This document shows positions 19,762-33,178 of a stretch of DNA of 64,000 nt, one piece after another (within the stretch, counting starts at the first letter, position 1; the number at the start of each line of letters is the position of its first letter). A program made the translations under genes and the position numbers. The DNA lies in NCBI RefSeq assembly GCF_027409185.1, contig NC_084467.1, forward strand, positions 88,048,501 through 88,112,500. The letters are read 5' to 3'. The notes beneath the pieces were generated by a model that worked only from the letters and a program-made list of their open reading frames with translations, was not told the DNA's origin and ran no database searches. The DNA comes from Cynocephalus volans. Taxonomy: Eukaryota > Chordata > Mammalia > Dermoptera > Cynocephalidae.

Positions 19762-22700
19762 ATGTCAGATTGAACTTTTAAAAGCCTCTTGAGCTAGGAA
19801 GCCAAGCAAAGAACTCTCCATCAGATTTTTCCATGATACCTATAAATTTGAATGAATTCCTTTCTTCTCAAATTTTCTAAAATATCCTAAGGTTTCTTGG
19901 CCTGCCAGGAAGTGACATTCTTTACTCACCCTGTAAACCAGATACCAGTCCAGTTTTCCTATGCATGTTTCATAAGCATTAGATCCCTAAAATTAACTGT
20001 TGTGCCTTAAAAGTGCCAGGTCATTGCTGATTAAATCAGTATTATTCTCAAATATGACATTCCAGGTAAAGCCTCGGTTGCTGTAACCAATGTTTTCAAT
20101 TAAGTCCTGTTGACAAGGAATATAAGACTCTTATTGAAATTGTGCAAATAACTATACTTCCACGAAAATAAGAATACTCAATAAGAGTCTCCAAATTCTG
20201 GAGGAAATCAGGCAGGGAGAAGAAGATAAATGTTTTATTTCTATTTACAAAAGCATGATTTACTAAATTATTGTAAGTTATATATAGCATAAGTGGAAAG
20301 AAAAAAGGGTTTCTTATATTCAGAAAATATAACATTAAACCTCAACAGTATTTCAAACAAAACCCACAATTATCCTTCATCAGTTTCTTCAGTCCTATGT
20401 AATTAATTATTTTTCCACTCTATCTGGGATAGCTATCTCAAGAACCTATCTGCTTCTGGTCTAATGTTCTGGAAATTCTGACTCAGTCCATTTGTATGAA
20501 CTCAAAGTTGTTTAAGCAATGCCATCATAAGCCGGTGGCCGAGAATACCTGAGCACAGGGCTCCTTTTTCACAGGGCTCTGAAACTCTTTCTTTGTTGAC
20601 TCACTTTGGCCTGTGGCTGAATGCAGATGCTTTCAGGGAAGCATCAGAGTAAAACAAAAAACTGTCTGTAGATGACAAAAGACTTAAACTGGCTGTGTTT
20701 AAGTTATTATTGATAACGTTCAAAAGTAAAAGACCTGATGAGAGTTTATCACAAGAATAATGCAACTGGCAAAGAAATGTTTCTGTGGCATGCAAAACAA
20801 AATACAGTCAGACCAAAAACGTTTTAGACAAAATATCTATAAACATGATGATTTTCAAAGAAGAGTGGATAATGCATCAACTTTATGAAAATAAACTAAC
20901 ATAATCTTTACTAAGGAAAAAAAACTTCAGATTTAATGTATAATAATCCTGAGACAATATACCATGGATATACCAAGCATGTAGTTAGAATGTACTAAGA
21001 ATATATCAAGTTTATCAAGTAAAGAGACTCTAAATCTGGAATAGGTCCTAATATGCAAATCATATTACTAAAACTATAGGTAAATGATGAGAATCCCCAG
21101 TTGAAACCCATCCAATGAGAAGATGCTAGATTTCAGTTAAATAAAGCAAGCTGCAACTAATTTAACATTAAAAAAAAAAAAAAAACCCTGAAATTATGAC
21201 CAGTACTATTATGCTTTTATTGTTTAATATCAGGCAAAGCAGCACTGGGACTGACAAACAGAAACATACCATGATCAGTGAGGACACTGACGAATCTCTA
21301 GGAACTTCTTCAGCATACAATTTCTGAAATGTTTATATTAATAGCATTTTACCCATACAGATTTTACCTAGGGAAGGTTAAGCAACTCTTCTTATTTGAC
21401 AACTTTTCCCATGCAACACATCCATAGTAGCATATCAAATAAACCTAATTATTTCCAGCACCTCTCTTTTTATAAGAAGAAAAACAATTCTTTGCTATTT
21501 TTCAGGAGCCTTTGGAAAATCAGTTTTAGGTGCAAAATATACCATTTAATATTTGGTGTTGCAAAGGGAAAATATCAAAGGTTGCTAGAAGGTTTGAACA
21601 CTTGATTAAATAGGATCATGGGTTACAGGGAAACAATACTTGGCTACGTAGTTAACCAAAATGACAATAAAATTTTTTAAAAGTATACTTAGGAGGCCAC
21701 ACAATTTTAAACAACCTTGGTTCTTTCAAAAGTGGGAAGACTTTGTTCTCTTAAATAATCAAGGACACGATAAAAGCAACATAAAACACAGGAAATTATT
21801 CTGATAAGACACAGAACCTTTGCTATACAGACAGATTACTCAGAAGGTAAGTAAAAATCTCTTACAACCTCTTACCAAAGCAGAAAAGTAATCCAAGAAG
21901 AGTTTTTAATTTTGACAAAGAGAAAACCAAATTCTAGTTTTGCATCTCTATGATATTTGATATTAGGGCTGGCTGGTGGTTCAGATCCCAGTACCAGCCA
22001 GCCTCACCTGCCTCCAAAAAAACTGATATTTAAACTCTTTCTGACAATCTTATATATAAGCCCATCAAACTTTAGCTAGCTTTGACCATCACAAATGAAA
22101 TTTCCTTTCTGCGAACCTTCTACAACTTTCTACATCCATCTAGGTTTTTTCCTACTCTTTTCTCCTTCTCATTCTGGAACAAAAGAGTCATTTCACTTCA
22201 GTATAAAATTGCTCTTTTTCCTTAACAAAAATATGTATGCGTACCTTGCATACAAAGTTCTTCCTCTCTGCCTCTATCAGTCCTAGTAGAGTCTCATTTA
22301 CATACGTTAATTAAAATTTATAACTACAGGGACTCCTATTTTATAAAGAAGACTAGATGGTAGATAATTGGAGCTGTTTGCAATACAACAGCATTTTTAG
22401 CAGACTAGCAGAGCTTATGAATATACATCTCATAACTTTTATAGTGATACACATCCTAAAATCACAAAACTTAGCATATTCATTAACAGATCCAAGTAGA
22501 CAGCCTCTCTGTGTCATATAAAAAAAAGCAAAAAGTTTATTAAAAATATCTAAACTTAAAATTATGCTTTGCAATTAAGTTTCAGTATTCTGTCTTATTT
22601 AAAGATAATCTAGGTATCTAATAAATGTCCATTAACTAATTCAATTTAACATCAGTCCAAATTTTTGTTACCTAAAGATCTCAGAAACTATTTCCAAGCT

Positions 22701-22850
22701 AACACACTACAAAACATGATGACTCTTGAAATAAAGTTTGCCAGAATAATGATTCAATTTTATTAAACACAAATTTACATTTTTCATAATCTTAAACATC
22801 TGGTAGATGTAATGCTAGCTTATTTGATTTGTAAACCTGTGTAAATTTAA
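19762..22850. repeat. Copy B of the long diverged duplicated sequence
   Basis: Colinear partner of 14247-17770. Related-looking AT-rich sequence continues to about 23760 without a partner in copy A. No coding capacity. It lacks the LTR and SINE insertions of copy A, so those came after the two copies separated. Confidence 0.7.
21965..22021 (+). repeat. Short SINE-like fragment
   Basis: Begins AGGGCTGGCTGGTGG and contains the gttcagatccc B-box-like segment and a short A run, with tgatatt on both sides. It looks like an internally deleted tRNA-derived SINE. Confidence 0.5.
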
Positions 22851-23762
22851 GATGAATATTCCCAGTTAGGATAAAAATGTACAATACTGATAACTCAGAA
22901 GATATAGCTGTTTTTATTAAACCAAAAATATTAGTTTAATTCACCAAAGATTTAACCTAAATAATGTGAACTCAAATTCTTTTTTTCTCTTTACATTTTT
23001 TTGTATTGCACTCAAATTCTTGAACCATTTAAGTTAGTCGCTATAAAAATATATTTTCTATAGCACATTAAAATTACTGGAAGATCAATTTCCTAAATTT
23101 CTGGGAATTTTAGGAATTATATAAGACATTTATCTCTAAACCAATCCGAATAGAGCTCCTTTAAGAGATTTTATAATCTAATTTGGCAATATCATCTGAA
23201 GGTAAGAAAATGTTACACACTTAACAGACACATAAATATATATTCAGGCCCAGATAGAAAACTTAGAACTTCAATTTTAAAATTTCAACCGATTTTGTAT
23301 TTTGGCCAAACAAAATACAAAACTAACTAGATCAGTTCTCCTCCAATTGGGTACAAATTCTTAATTGACCTGAGTTCAAAATAGACAAAACAGACAAAGA
23401 GGAAAGAGTAACAAACCACTGTCTTTCACCCACAAAGACAACACTTTTATAAACCATTTAAGTAGTTTACAGAAATCATAAAAAGGTCAGAACAAAAAAC
23501 CAAAAGAAGCTGGTACCAGAAATTAAGCCAGTATTCAAAAATAATAAAATTCAAATCCTTACTGATGGGTAGGAGTCTGGAAAACAGGACTAGGAGTTGG
23601 ACTCACTGTTGGATCCCTGGACTGACAGTCAAGAGTGGAGCATGAAGGCCTGAAGAGACTTCATTGCCTGGGTGGGGTAAGCAGGGATCTGAAGCTAAGG
23701 TCCAATCCTATCCAATCTGGCTCTACACTGTCAGAGACAAAAACTGGAAAAGTAAGGATTTG
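22851..23762. other. AT-rich sequence, no gene
   Basis: Probably the continuation of the same unidentified repeat as copy B. No frame longer than about 60 codons is supported. Confidence 0.35.
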
Positions 23763-24206
23763 TGTATTAGTCCATTTCTGTTGCTTATAACAAAATATAC
23801 AAAACTGAGTATTTTAGTAAGAAAACAAAATTTATTTGCTTACAGTTTCGGACACTAGGAAGTCCAAAGTCCAGGGAACACATCTGCTGAAAGCTTTCTT
23901 TGGTGGTGACTTCCGTGATGGCAGATTATCACATTGCAAAATGGCAGAGCAGAGAGAGAGAGAGACTCTTCATGCTCCCCTTCTAAAGCCCTCTGAACCA
24001 TGCCCATGACCACCATTTTTAATCCATTCACTATGGCCTGGTTCTATAACCTAATGACCACTTCAAGGCTCCACCTTTCAATTACCATAATAGGATTTCC
24101 CACCTTCAAAAAAGTCACGTGGGGACCAAGTTTCTAATACATAAAACTTGGGGACACAATTCAAGCTTCAGTGAATTTGGGGGGGGACATAATTCAATCC
24201 ACTACA
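23763..24206 (-). repeat. MaLR-type LTR, minus strand
   Basis: The + strand starts TGTATTAGTCCATTTCTGTTG and ends ATCCACTACA, the reverse complement of a MaLR LTR. It is the same family as 39051-39477: both share gcttgaattatgtccc-like and ttttatgtattagaaact segments. Confidence 0.8.
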
Positions 24207-25077
24207 ATATGGATTTTATTTAGGCTATTATCGCAATACGAAGAGCACCAGGTCCAAGAATCAGTGTCTTGGAAGGTTGTTATGCCCTAGAATTTTATAG
24301 GTAGAGGCAGACAAGATGCAGATGGAATGATTTACAGTAAGAGTCGTTTCACAGTCAAGGGAAGTCTCAGTCAGTTAGCTGACTTTTTCCGTGGATAGCT
24401 AGTTTCAGGAAGATGAACAATTATAATCTCAGCTAATCAATCATGAAATAAAGAATGGAAGTTGGAGGGTCTGTGTCTGCTCTTATTAGCAGGCTCATGT
24501 AAAAGGGGCTTGTCACAGGTAAACAATGGAGTCATCGGTGACTCGTGGGAATCACCAGAAAGTTAGAAAGCAAGTCTTACTTAAGTTGTATGAAGAAAGT
24601 GGTTCTTTGTGGGAAGCCATTTCCCAGAACACAAAGGAGTGGTATAATTTTGGAAAACAAAAATTTGAGGGAATTTCTTAATCATTACTGTTTTCCAGAA
24701 CACAGGGCTCAAGTAAAGTTACACATTCTCTCTACATTACATAGACTAATCATAGGCATGACAACAGAGGTGGAAATCATGGGTGCCACTTTAGAATTCT
24801 GCCTACCTGCAAGAAGCTGAAGCAGTTGTTGCCAGATAATATCAGTTTTCTCTTTGAGGTATGTGGTGGGGGGAGAGTTGGCATAAAGGGTAGAGAAGAT
24901 TTGTGTAGTTTGGAAATGATCATTGTGACAGATAGAAAGAGCTGATTAAAGATACTGAAGATCGCAATGAAGTAGATATTTAATATCGAAGATCATAAAT
25001 TTGCAATGTCTCTAATCCACTAAATTGTGTGGTTGTGTAGTTTTCTTCAGAAATCTTTGGCACAGAAATCTTAAAAG
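24207..25077. other. No gene recognised
   Basis: Includes a 91-codon frame (24545-24820) with no family resemblance that I can see. It is probably a chance ORF. Confidence 0.4.
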
Positions 25078-25912
25078 TAAACAAACAAGTAAACCAATTT
25101 AAAAATGGGCAAAGGAGCTGAATAGGCATTTCTCAAAGCACGATATAAAAATGGCCAACAAACACATGAAAAAATGCTCAACATCACTAAGCATCAGGGA
25201 AATGCAAATCAAAACCACATTGAGATATCATCTCACACCAGTTGGACTGGCAAGTATCAAAAAAACAAAGAATAACAAATGCTGGCGAGGATGTGGAGAA
25301 AGGGGAACCCTCCTACACTGTTGGTGGGACTGTAAATTAATGCAGCCGTATGGAAAACAGTATGGAGGTTCCTCAAGCAACTACAGATAGAACTGCTATA
25401 CAATCCAGCAATCCTGCTGCTGGATATACACCCTAAGGAATGGAAATGACCATATTGAAGTGATACCTGTGCTCCCATGTTTATCACAGCTCTATTTACA
25501 ATAGCTAAGAGTTGGAACCAACCTAAATGTCTATCGTCAGATGACTGGATAAGGAAAATGTGGTATATATATACACAATGGAATACTACTCTGCCATAAA
25601 GAGAAATGAAATTCTGCCATTTGCAGCAACATGGATGAACTTTATGTTAAGAAAATTATGTTAAATGAAATAAGCTAGGCACAGAAAGATAAATACTGCA
25701 TGTCATCACTCATAAGTGGGAACTGAAAATAAATTTTTTTTGAAAGAAAGATACAACAATCACAATAATTCCTTGGACTCTCAAAAGGAGAGAACAGAAC
25801 TGAGGACAACAGAGATGGGAAAGGTGGAGAGGGAGGGAGGATTAGGGAGAAATTGGTAAAGAGCACAAAAAATGTTTACATTCTGTAATGATAAAAATAA
25901 ATAAATAAGAAT
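25078..25912 (+). pseudogene. Older L1 3' fragment
   Basis: Encodes a broken ORF2 C-terminus ([20 protein letters not shown] and a decayed form of the ending), with many frame breaks, then an ATAAA-rich tail. It is more diverged than the two lineage-specific L1s in this window. Confidence 0.9.
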
Positions 25913-25919
25913 TCAAATT

Positions 25920-27237
25920 ATGTGAGGGGACTTCAAAAAGTTTGTGGGAAAATGGGATTAAAAAATAAACATAAAAACATAAACTTTATATTTCTCAACA
26001 AGAAGTATCCATCTAGTTCAAAATACTTTTGTAAATGATGATACCAGCCATTTAGTCCATACCTAAAGAACTGAGGGTTCTGGGAATTTAACCATGTCAA
26101 TGCAGTCTTTTTTACATTATTAACTGAAGAAAACTGGATGCCCTTTAAAGATTTTTTTAAGATTAGGAAGCAAAAATAAGTCAGAAGGAGCCATTAGGCA
26201 TCTACCTTACTGTGAGTTAGATGCTTAATGATTTCCAATTGAAACACTTGCAAAATTGCCCTTGTTTGATGAGGCCAATGAGCAGGAGCATTGTTGTGGT
26301 GAAGAAGGGCTCTGGTGAAGTTTTCAGGTGTTTCTCTGCTAAAGCTTTAGCTCACTTTCTCAAAACACTCTCATAATAAGTAGATGTCATCATTCTTTGG
26401 TGCTCCAGAAAGTCAACTAGCAAAATGCCTTGAGCATTCCAAATACCTGTAGCCATGACCTTTGCTCTTGACTAGTCCACTTGTGCTTTGACTGGATCAC
26501 TTCCACCTTTTGGTAGCCATTGCTTTGATTGTGCCTTTTCTTCAGGATCGTACTGGAGAAGCTGTATTTCATTTCCTGTTATAATTCTTCCGAGGTATGC
26601 TTCAGGATCTTGATTCCATTTGTTTAAAATTTCTATTAAAAGCTCTGCTCTTGTCTGCAGCTGATCTGGGTGCAACAGTTGGCACCTGTCAAGTGGAAAG
26701 TTTGTTCAACTGTAATTTTTTAGTCTGAACTATATATGCTGAAGTAATTGAGATGTTTATGGTGCTGGCTACTGTTTCTGCTGTTAATATTCAGTCTTCT
26801 TCAATTAGGGCATGAACAAGATTAATTTTTTCCTTGCAAATTGATGTGGATGGTCAGCCACTGTGGGCTTTATATTCAACATCATCTCATCCCTTCTTCA
26901 AAGGAGTTATCCATTTGTAAACTGCTGATTTCTTTGGGGTTTGGTCCCCATAAACTTTTTGTAAAGCATCAGTGATGTCACCATTCTTCCACCCAAGCTT
27001 CACTATCAATTTGATGTTTATTCTTGCTTCCATTTTAGCAGAATTCATGTTGTTTTGATAGGGGCTCTTTTCAAACTGATGTCTTATCCTTCTTAGTGCC
27101 TCAAACTAGATCCCGTTCAGATATGTTACAACAAGTTACTAGGAGTTTATTTTGGTGCAAAAATTTTTTTGGAAATCCATACATAGTTTTTTCATAATAT
27201 GCATTTCCATGAACTTTTTAAAGACCACTCCTAGGTA
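25920..27237 (-). pseudogene. mariner transposon with decayed transposase
   Basis: About 1.3 kb bounded by inverted ends: GAGGGGACTTCAAAAAGTTT on the left and its complement-like CATGAACTTTTTAAAGACCA on the right. The minus strand encodes a broken mariner transposase. Visible parts are the ITGNE block (usual form TGDE, so an acidic active-site residue is changed) and QYDPEEKAQSKQW at 26472-26675. A HHNNAPAHW-like block lies nearer the left end, where family members have an Asp. Several stops make it non-functional. Ends and sequence suggest the Hsmar2-like (irritans) group. Confidence 0.88.
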
Positions 27238-27844
27238 TAGTGGGAGTAAATAAATGACACTCCTGAAATAAAAGGAAGTTTTGGATAAATATCAGACTGT
27301 GGAGTTTATTATTTCAGAGAGGTAGAGCATTATGGTGATAAGGGGTAAAATGTGGCTACAGGTGTTGCTGGGTAGAGTAGGAGTAGACTCTAAATCACAT
27401 GCTACTGCTCCTGTGAAATGTGGAGATGTGACTAGCAGATATCAGAGATAAGCAGGAGCATAAGGTGGAAAGAATGGAAAAGGAAAATTTGTTTTTGTTT
27501 TTGTCAATGAGAGAATAATAGTTCGGTAGTAAGAGTAGGGAGCTAGAAAAATGACAACACAGCCTTCCAGATGTGGAGTCACTGCTTAATTAAATATATG
27601 ACCTTCCTAGCTCAGGACTTGAGGGGGAGGAATGTAGGACCCTGTTAAATACATACTTCCCAAATGCCTGGTACCTCACTTTTATAAAAATTATAGTATA
27701 GTACTTACTTGTTTTGTTGAATGTCAACTCGCTGAAAATATGATCAAAACAACCTGTTAAAAAAACAAAGGTGAGTTTACAGTTTACTGCTGGTAAACAT
27801 ATTTTATATGTATATATAAAAAGACTAAAATTCACTTTTTTTAT
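27238..27844. other. No feature recognised
   Basis: Mixed AT-rich sequence without a supported gene or named repeat. Confidence 0.4.
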
Positions 27845-29012
27845 AATTTAGTTCTATTAGTTTTAACATAATCAATTTTGCATATGTTAAATTTGTGTAA
27901 TCACCCCCGAAATCAGGATACAGAACAGCCTTATCACTCCAAAAATTTTTCTTGTGCTGCTCCTTTGTAGTCAAAACTTCTCACCTCTCATCCCTGACAA
28001 CTACTGACCCCTATAATTTTGCCTTTTCCTGTATGTCATTTAGTATATTCATATAGTATTCCATTGTATAGACATATCACGATTTGTTTATTGATTCACT
28101 CATTGAAAAACATTGGATTGTTTCTAGGTTTCAGCAATTATGAACAATCTTGCTATAAACATTCATGCATGTACAGGATTTTACATGAACATAAGTTTTC
28201 AGTTCTCTTGAGTAAATAACTAGAAGCAGGATTGCTGGGTCATTTAAGTGTATGCTTAACTTTATAAGAAACTACAAAACTGTTTAACTAGAGTGCTTGT
28301 GTAATGTTATTCCCACCAGCGGTGTATGGTAGTTTAAGTTGCTTTACATCCCTGTCAGCACTGGGTATTGTCAGTGTTTTGTTTGTTTGTTTGTTTGTTT
28401 AGCAATTCTAACAGGTATGTAATGATATCTTATAGTAATTTTAATTTGTATTTCCCTAATGTCTGAAGATGTTCACCATCTTTTTCTATGCATATTTGTC
28501 ATCTGTATATTTTCTTTGGGGAAAGTATGTTCAAGTCTTTTGCCCATTTTTAAAATTGGGTTTTCTTATTTTTCATATTGTTTTCTTATTTTTGAGTTTT
28601 GAGATTTTTTTTTCTTAATTCTGTATGCATATCCTTTGTCAGATAGGTGATTTTTGAATATTATCAAAATATTACATATTTTCAAAAATAGAAATCTTTC
28701 ATTCTCTTAACAGTGTCATTTGCAGAGAAAATGTTTTTTAATTTTGATGAAGCCCAATTTATAAATGTTTTATTTTATTGGTTGTGCTTTTGCTGTCATA
28801 TCTAAGAACAATTTGCCTATCTAAGATCACAAAGATTTCCACCTGTGTTTTCTTCTAAAGTTTTAAAGGTTTTTGTTTTGTTTTGTTTTGCGTTACATTT
28901 AAGTCTGTGATCCATTTTTGAGTTAATTTTTGTAAAAAGTGTAAGGTGAAAATAGAGGTTCATTTTTTGCATTTGGATGTTCAATTGCTTCCCTATGATT
29001 TGTTGAAAAGAA

Positions 29013-29052
<40 letters not shown>

Positions 29053-29310
29053 TTTTTTTTCCACTGAATTGACTTTGAGTCTTTGTCAAAAATCAGTTGA
29101 CTATATTTGTCTGGGTTAATTTCTAAACTCTGTTCTGTTCCATTGATCATGTGTATGCTTTTGCTAATACCACACTGTCTTGATTATTATACCTCTATGT
29201 TTTTTATATGTAGCTTTATATTTATTACTGTAGTTTTATAATAATTCTTAAAATTGGATAGTATATGTCCTTCAACTCTGTTTTTCAAATGTTTTTTTCT
29301 GCACTAATTT
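27845..29310 (-). pseudogene. Old mammalian L1 (L1M-type), minus strand
   Basis: On the minus strand this follows the L1 ORF2 3' region, recognisable through blocks such as tgaacaatcttgctataaacattc, caggattgctgggtca and ttttgatgaagcccaattta on the given strand. It is heavily mutated, and an (AT)n/(T)n run interrupts it at 29012-29060. Confidence 0.85.
29012..29060. repeat. (AT)n followed by poly(T)
   Basis: Simple repeat of about 25 bases of AT alternation followed by about 25 T. Confidence 0.9.
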
Positions 29311-30513
29311 TATTCTCCTTTCCTCTTGGCACTTAAATGACATGAAATGTTAGACTATTTGGTATTGTCTCATAGTTCCCTGAGGTTCTGTTCAATTTTT
29401 TTCAATATTTTTCTTTCTGTGGTTCAAATTCCATAATTTCTATGGCTCTTCAAGTACACAGATTATTTCCTCTTTTCCATTTTGCTATCAAGCTATTGAA
29501 TCTTGGTCTGATAAGTTCTAATATCTGAGTCATCTTACACTGGGGGGTGGTGTATTTCCCCCTGTGAGTTTCTGTAATCTTCCTGTTTTTGTTTCAGTTG
29601 GTTTTTGTTTGTTTGTTTTTTCTTCAATTGTTGAGTGATTTTGCATTGTATCCTGGATGTTTTCATTGTTATGTTATGAGACTCCAAGTCCTGTTAAAAA
29701 TCTCTGGGGAATGTTGGTTGTTTTCTTTATCTTGTTTTAGCAGATAGTTGTCCCAGTTATGTTCAGGCTAAAAGTCTTGGCCTGCTTTTTGTGGGCCATG
29801 GTTCCAGTGTAATTTCACATTTCAAGCTTTTGCAAACTGGATCTGTTCTATGTGTGATTCCCCCAGAGGCTAAATAGGACCTGGTGGTGGTCTACATTGT
29901 AGACCATTGTTCAAAACTTTTAGTCTTGAGGGAGTTTGGGATATGCCAACTCAAAATATGCTGCTTTGGTATATTGATTATTTGGAGCAGAAGGCACTTG
30001 AAAAACAGTAAGTGCAGGGAGAGGCTTTCTCTGAACTCCATTTATCTGTCCAATGACAGATCCTCCAAAAGGAACTCAGTTGTCAGCAATCCCCTCCCTG
30101 GGATGATTGACTCTTATCACAGGAGAGGAAACTAGATACCACTCCCAGACAAACTTTGTCACAAACTATCATATCTCCCATCTAGTTTTCTTAGAGCCCA
30201 TTCATCTTTCTTAAAAATTATTTACTCTCCCCTAAGTTGCCTACATCCCTCCTTCCCTTTGCCTTCTAAAAATGGTATATAAGCTACCAAATCTCACTGT
30301 TTTTTAGGTAATCACTCTGTTTTCTGTGATGCCTATGTGCAAATGAACACCTTGGGGGTCATCCTAGAACCACAGTCTTCTTGAACTCCTCCTCTCTAAA
30401 ATCTCCATAATACTCTCTGGCTCCCAGGGCTCCTTCTTCTGTTCCTTTGACTGGAACGCCTTGTTTTCAGTCTCCTTGGGCTATCAGAGACCTCCCACAA
30501 ATGGTTCCATCTC
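29311..30513. repeat. Probable old L1-derived sequence, then unassigned
   Basis: 29320-29880 has the T-rich character of minus-strand L1M 5' regions (ttctgttcaatttttttcaat, then tatcctggatgttt). This assignment is weak. Nothing is recognised from about 29900 to 30513. Confidence 0.35.
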
Positions 30514-30861
30514 TGCTGTGCTCTGAATATTGATATCCCCCAAAATTCAAATGTTGGAACTTAATCCCCAATGTGATCATAATAAGAGGTGGCCCCTTAA
30601 GGAAGTAATTAGGTTATGAGGGCAGAACCCTCGTGAATGGGATTAGTGTCCTTTAGAAGAGGCATGAGAGCCCCCTTACCCCTTCCACCATGTGAGAGCA
30701 CAGAAGCCACCACCTGTTAGGAACAGGCCCTCACCAGACACTGAATCTGCTGGTGTCTTGATCCTGTACTTTCCAGTCTCCAGAACTGTGAGCATTAAAT
30801 TTCTGTTGTTTATAAATTACCCAAAGGTGTTTTGTTATAGCAGCCCAAATGGACTAAGACA
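30514..30861 (+). repeat. MaLR-type LTR, plus strand
   Basis: Contains aacttaatccccaatgtgatc, ccctcaccagacactg and tttataaattacccaaag, and ends GGACTAAGACA. It is a typical MaLR solo LTR with a pyrimidine-rich end. Confidence 0.85.
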
Positions 30862-31285
30862 ATCTCCAAGGCAAATCATCAAGCTCAACTGCTGATACAG
30901 CCCTTGCCCACACAAAGAATGTATCCTTGGAACTGGAGCCCTACAGAGCCAAAAGAGGAAAACGAAAAGAAAAACACAGAATTTACTCATTCTCTCTTTT
31001 CTTCAGGAGGTCCTCTTCCCAGTTTTCTTATTAGAGTGATTTTCTCTTGGCACTGCCCTTTGCAATGTATCAGAATTTGGGTTGCCTTGAGAGTAAACCA
31101 GGAGATAATAGAGGGGAAAAAAATATAAAATTCACCATAAAAATTACTCTAGCTCAGAAAGCAAGGGTAATCTTTATGACTTGGATTTGGCAATAAGGGT
31201 TTACTATGTAGAACATATGAAGAACCTTCTTACTGAGTGATTCCATCCAATTGAAAGGATTTACTGGGTGACATCTGATAACTTA

Positions 31286-31540
31286 AAAATCTACTGTGAG
31301 CAAGTCAGCTAAACTGTTGTGCCTTGGGAAATGTGGGATAAGTCAGCAGTCACATCCTCATGTCCTGGAAAACGTTATCATGAGACCGTTTTAGCTAAGA
31401 AACCAAACATGCCAGCACCAGAAGGAGTAATAGAATGTTTCTTGTAACCCTTACCCTAGATTCCTGCATGTAGAATGTAAAATAGTAACAATCCAAGATC
31501 TATATATATGTGCTACAGGTCACAGATCCTGCTGCCTGCC
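31286..31540 (+). repeat. 5' LTR remnant of the second ERV
   Basis: Homologous to 35795-36060, with TATATATG near 31500. It is cut off on the right by another LTR. Confidence 0.65.
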
Positions 31541-31544
31541 TTCT

Positions 31545-31990
31545 TTCGAAAACAATACACTCAAAGGTCAAAGGGTGAAAATGGAAGTCAGCTTTTATTC
31601 AAAAATACCAGTGACCTGAGGAGAGATGTTAGGCTCACCCCTCTCCCCAGTAAACCTGAAGGAGAATGGCCAGGCTAAAGCCATCTCAAAGACTCAGGTT
31701 TACTGAGGGGTTTTTAAAGAGGAGGCTGAGGGAATGGAATGTGATAAATGAAAAGTAGGAGGGAGGGAGACGTGGCACGTAGTAGGGTGACCCCAGCTCA
31801 TTGGTGACACTCTAAGAAGTGGCACCCATAGGCAGCACATTTGTGACCCCACACATTATCCTGACTTGGTCGCATCTGAAGGAGGCTTTTAAATTACAGG
31901 AAATCAAAAACTGAGCCTTCCCTTGGGGGACAACCCCCTTTAGAAACCCCAGCTGGATTTATGCATAACACCTATAGAAGTTCCATCTTG
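31545..31990 (-). repeat. Possible LTR inserted in minus orientation
   Basis: On the minus strand an AATAAAAGC signal (+ strand gcttttattc near 31590) lies downstream of a CTTTAAAAA TATA-like motif (+ strand tttttaaag near 31712). Ends are not defined. Confidence 0.4.
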
Positions 31991-32195
31991 CAAATACCTG
32001 GGAAAATGGGCACATATTACTTGAGGTGACATAAATTACAATGGCCTAAATGTGGATGTTTTGAATTTCCTAAATTAATACATTTACACACACAGTTGGA
32101 GCAAACTGGTTTTGGAACCAGACAAATAGAATGGGAAATTTACCTCCAATGGCACTTAGAAGCCACTAAAAGAGGTACAGAAAAAACTCCTTCCC

Positions 32196-32396
32196 AGGGC
32201 CAGCTCATGGCACACTCGGGAGAGTGCAGTGCTGATAACACCAAGGCCATGGGTTTGGATCCTATATAGGGATGGCCGGTTAGCTCACTGGCTGAGCGTG
32301 GTGCTGACAACACCAAGCCAAGGATTAAGATCCTCTTACCGGTCATCTTTTAAGGAAAAAAAAACAAAAAACGAAAACAAACAAACAAAAAAAAAC
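32196..32396 (+). repeat. CYN-like SINE dimer with perfect target duplication
   Basis: Two tRNA-Ile-like units and an A-rich tail. AACTCCTTCCC flanks it at 32185-32195 and 32397-32407. It is inserted in the gag region of the second ERV. Confidence 0.95.
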
Positions 32397-32407
32397 AACT
32401 CCTTCCC

Positions 32408-32905
32408 TTCTAGAGACAAACAAGAAATTGTCAGCAACCATTTCAGAACTGAAGAAGCCTTCTGAGTTCTCTTTCTCCTCACCACTGCTCCTCCATCCTC
32501 TTCCTCTTCACCTCTGTATCCACTTTTGTTTGATCTTTGGGATCCAGAACTATCATCCCATCCATCCCCTCCTCTGCCAAAGGAAGCTCAACCAATTTCA
32601 GAGCCTCTCTCCAAACCCGTTCTTCTGGCTGCACCTTTTACAAGAAGACCAGTGACAGGAAGAGGAGATCCAGCTTTAATGTATAATCCATGGATTAAAA
32701 CTGAGCTTAAAGGTACTGTAAAAGATTTTTCTGGACTCAAAGATCGCATAGGATTTGCAAAAGAATTTGATTTAAATATCAGTACCTATAAGTCTGGATA
32801 TTCTGATCTCTATCAGCTAGTTCATATGCTGGTATCAGAAAGAAAAGCTGCAGAATGGTTAAAAAAGGTTAATTGGAATAATCTGTTGGAGGACTTTGAT
32901 TAAAA
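32408..32905 (+). pseudogene. gag capsid remnant of the second ERV
   Basis: The frame ending at 32903 reads NPWIKTELKGTVKDF, then FAKEFDLNISTYKSGYSDL and YQLVHMLVSERKAAEW. This matches the N-terminal capsid region of gamma-like ERV Gag proteins (the KTEL, KDF and YQL(V/I)HMLVSE blocks). No start, matrix or complete capsid remains. A shorter gag-like tail (QLSKTLQKKEKSKVSK) occurs further right near 33405. Confidence 0.75.
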
Positions 32906-33075
32906 CACTGAGCCAGAGAGCAGGTTTGTTTCCTGGCAAAAGCTCTCCATGAGGCCATACCAAAAATATTCCCCAAAATATTTATTGGAGTAAGATCCAG
33001 CAAGGTAGACAGAGACCAGATGAGTCTATCCTCAGTTATTTTGAATGGTTTGAAAAAACTTTTATTTCTTTGTTT

Positions 33076-33122
33076 TATTTTTTGGCAGCTGGCCATTACA
33101 GAGATCAAACCCTGGACCATGG

Positions 33123-33178
<56 letters not shown>

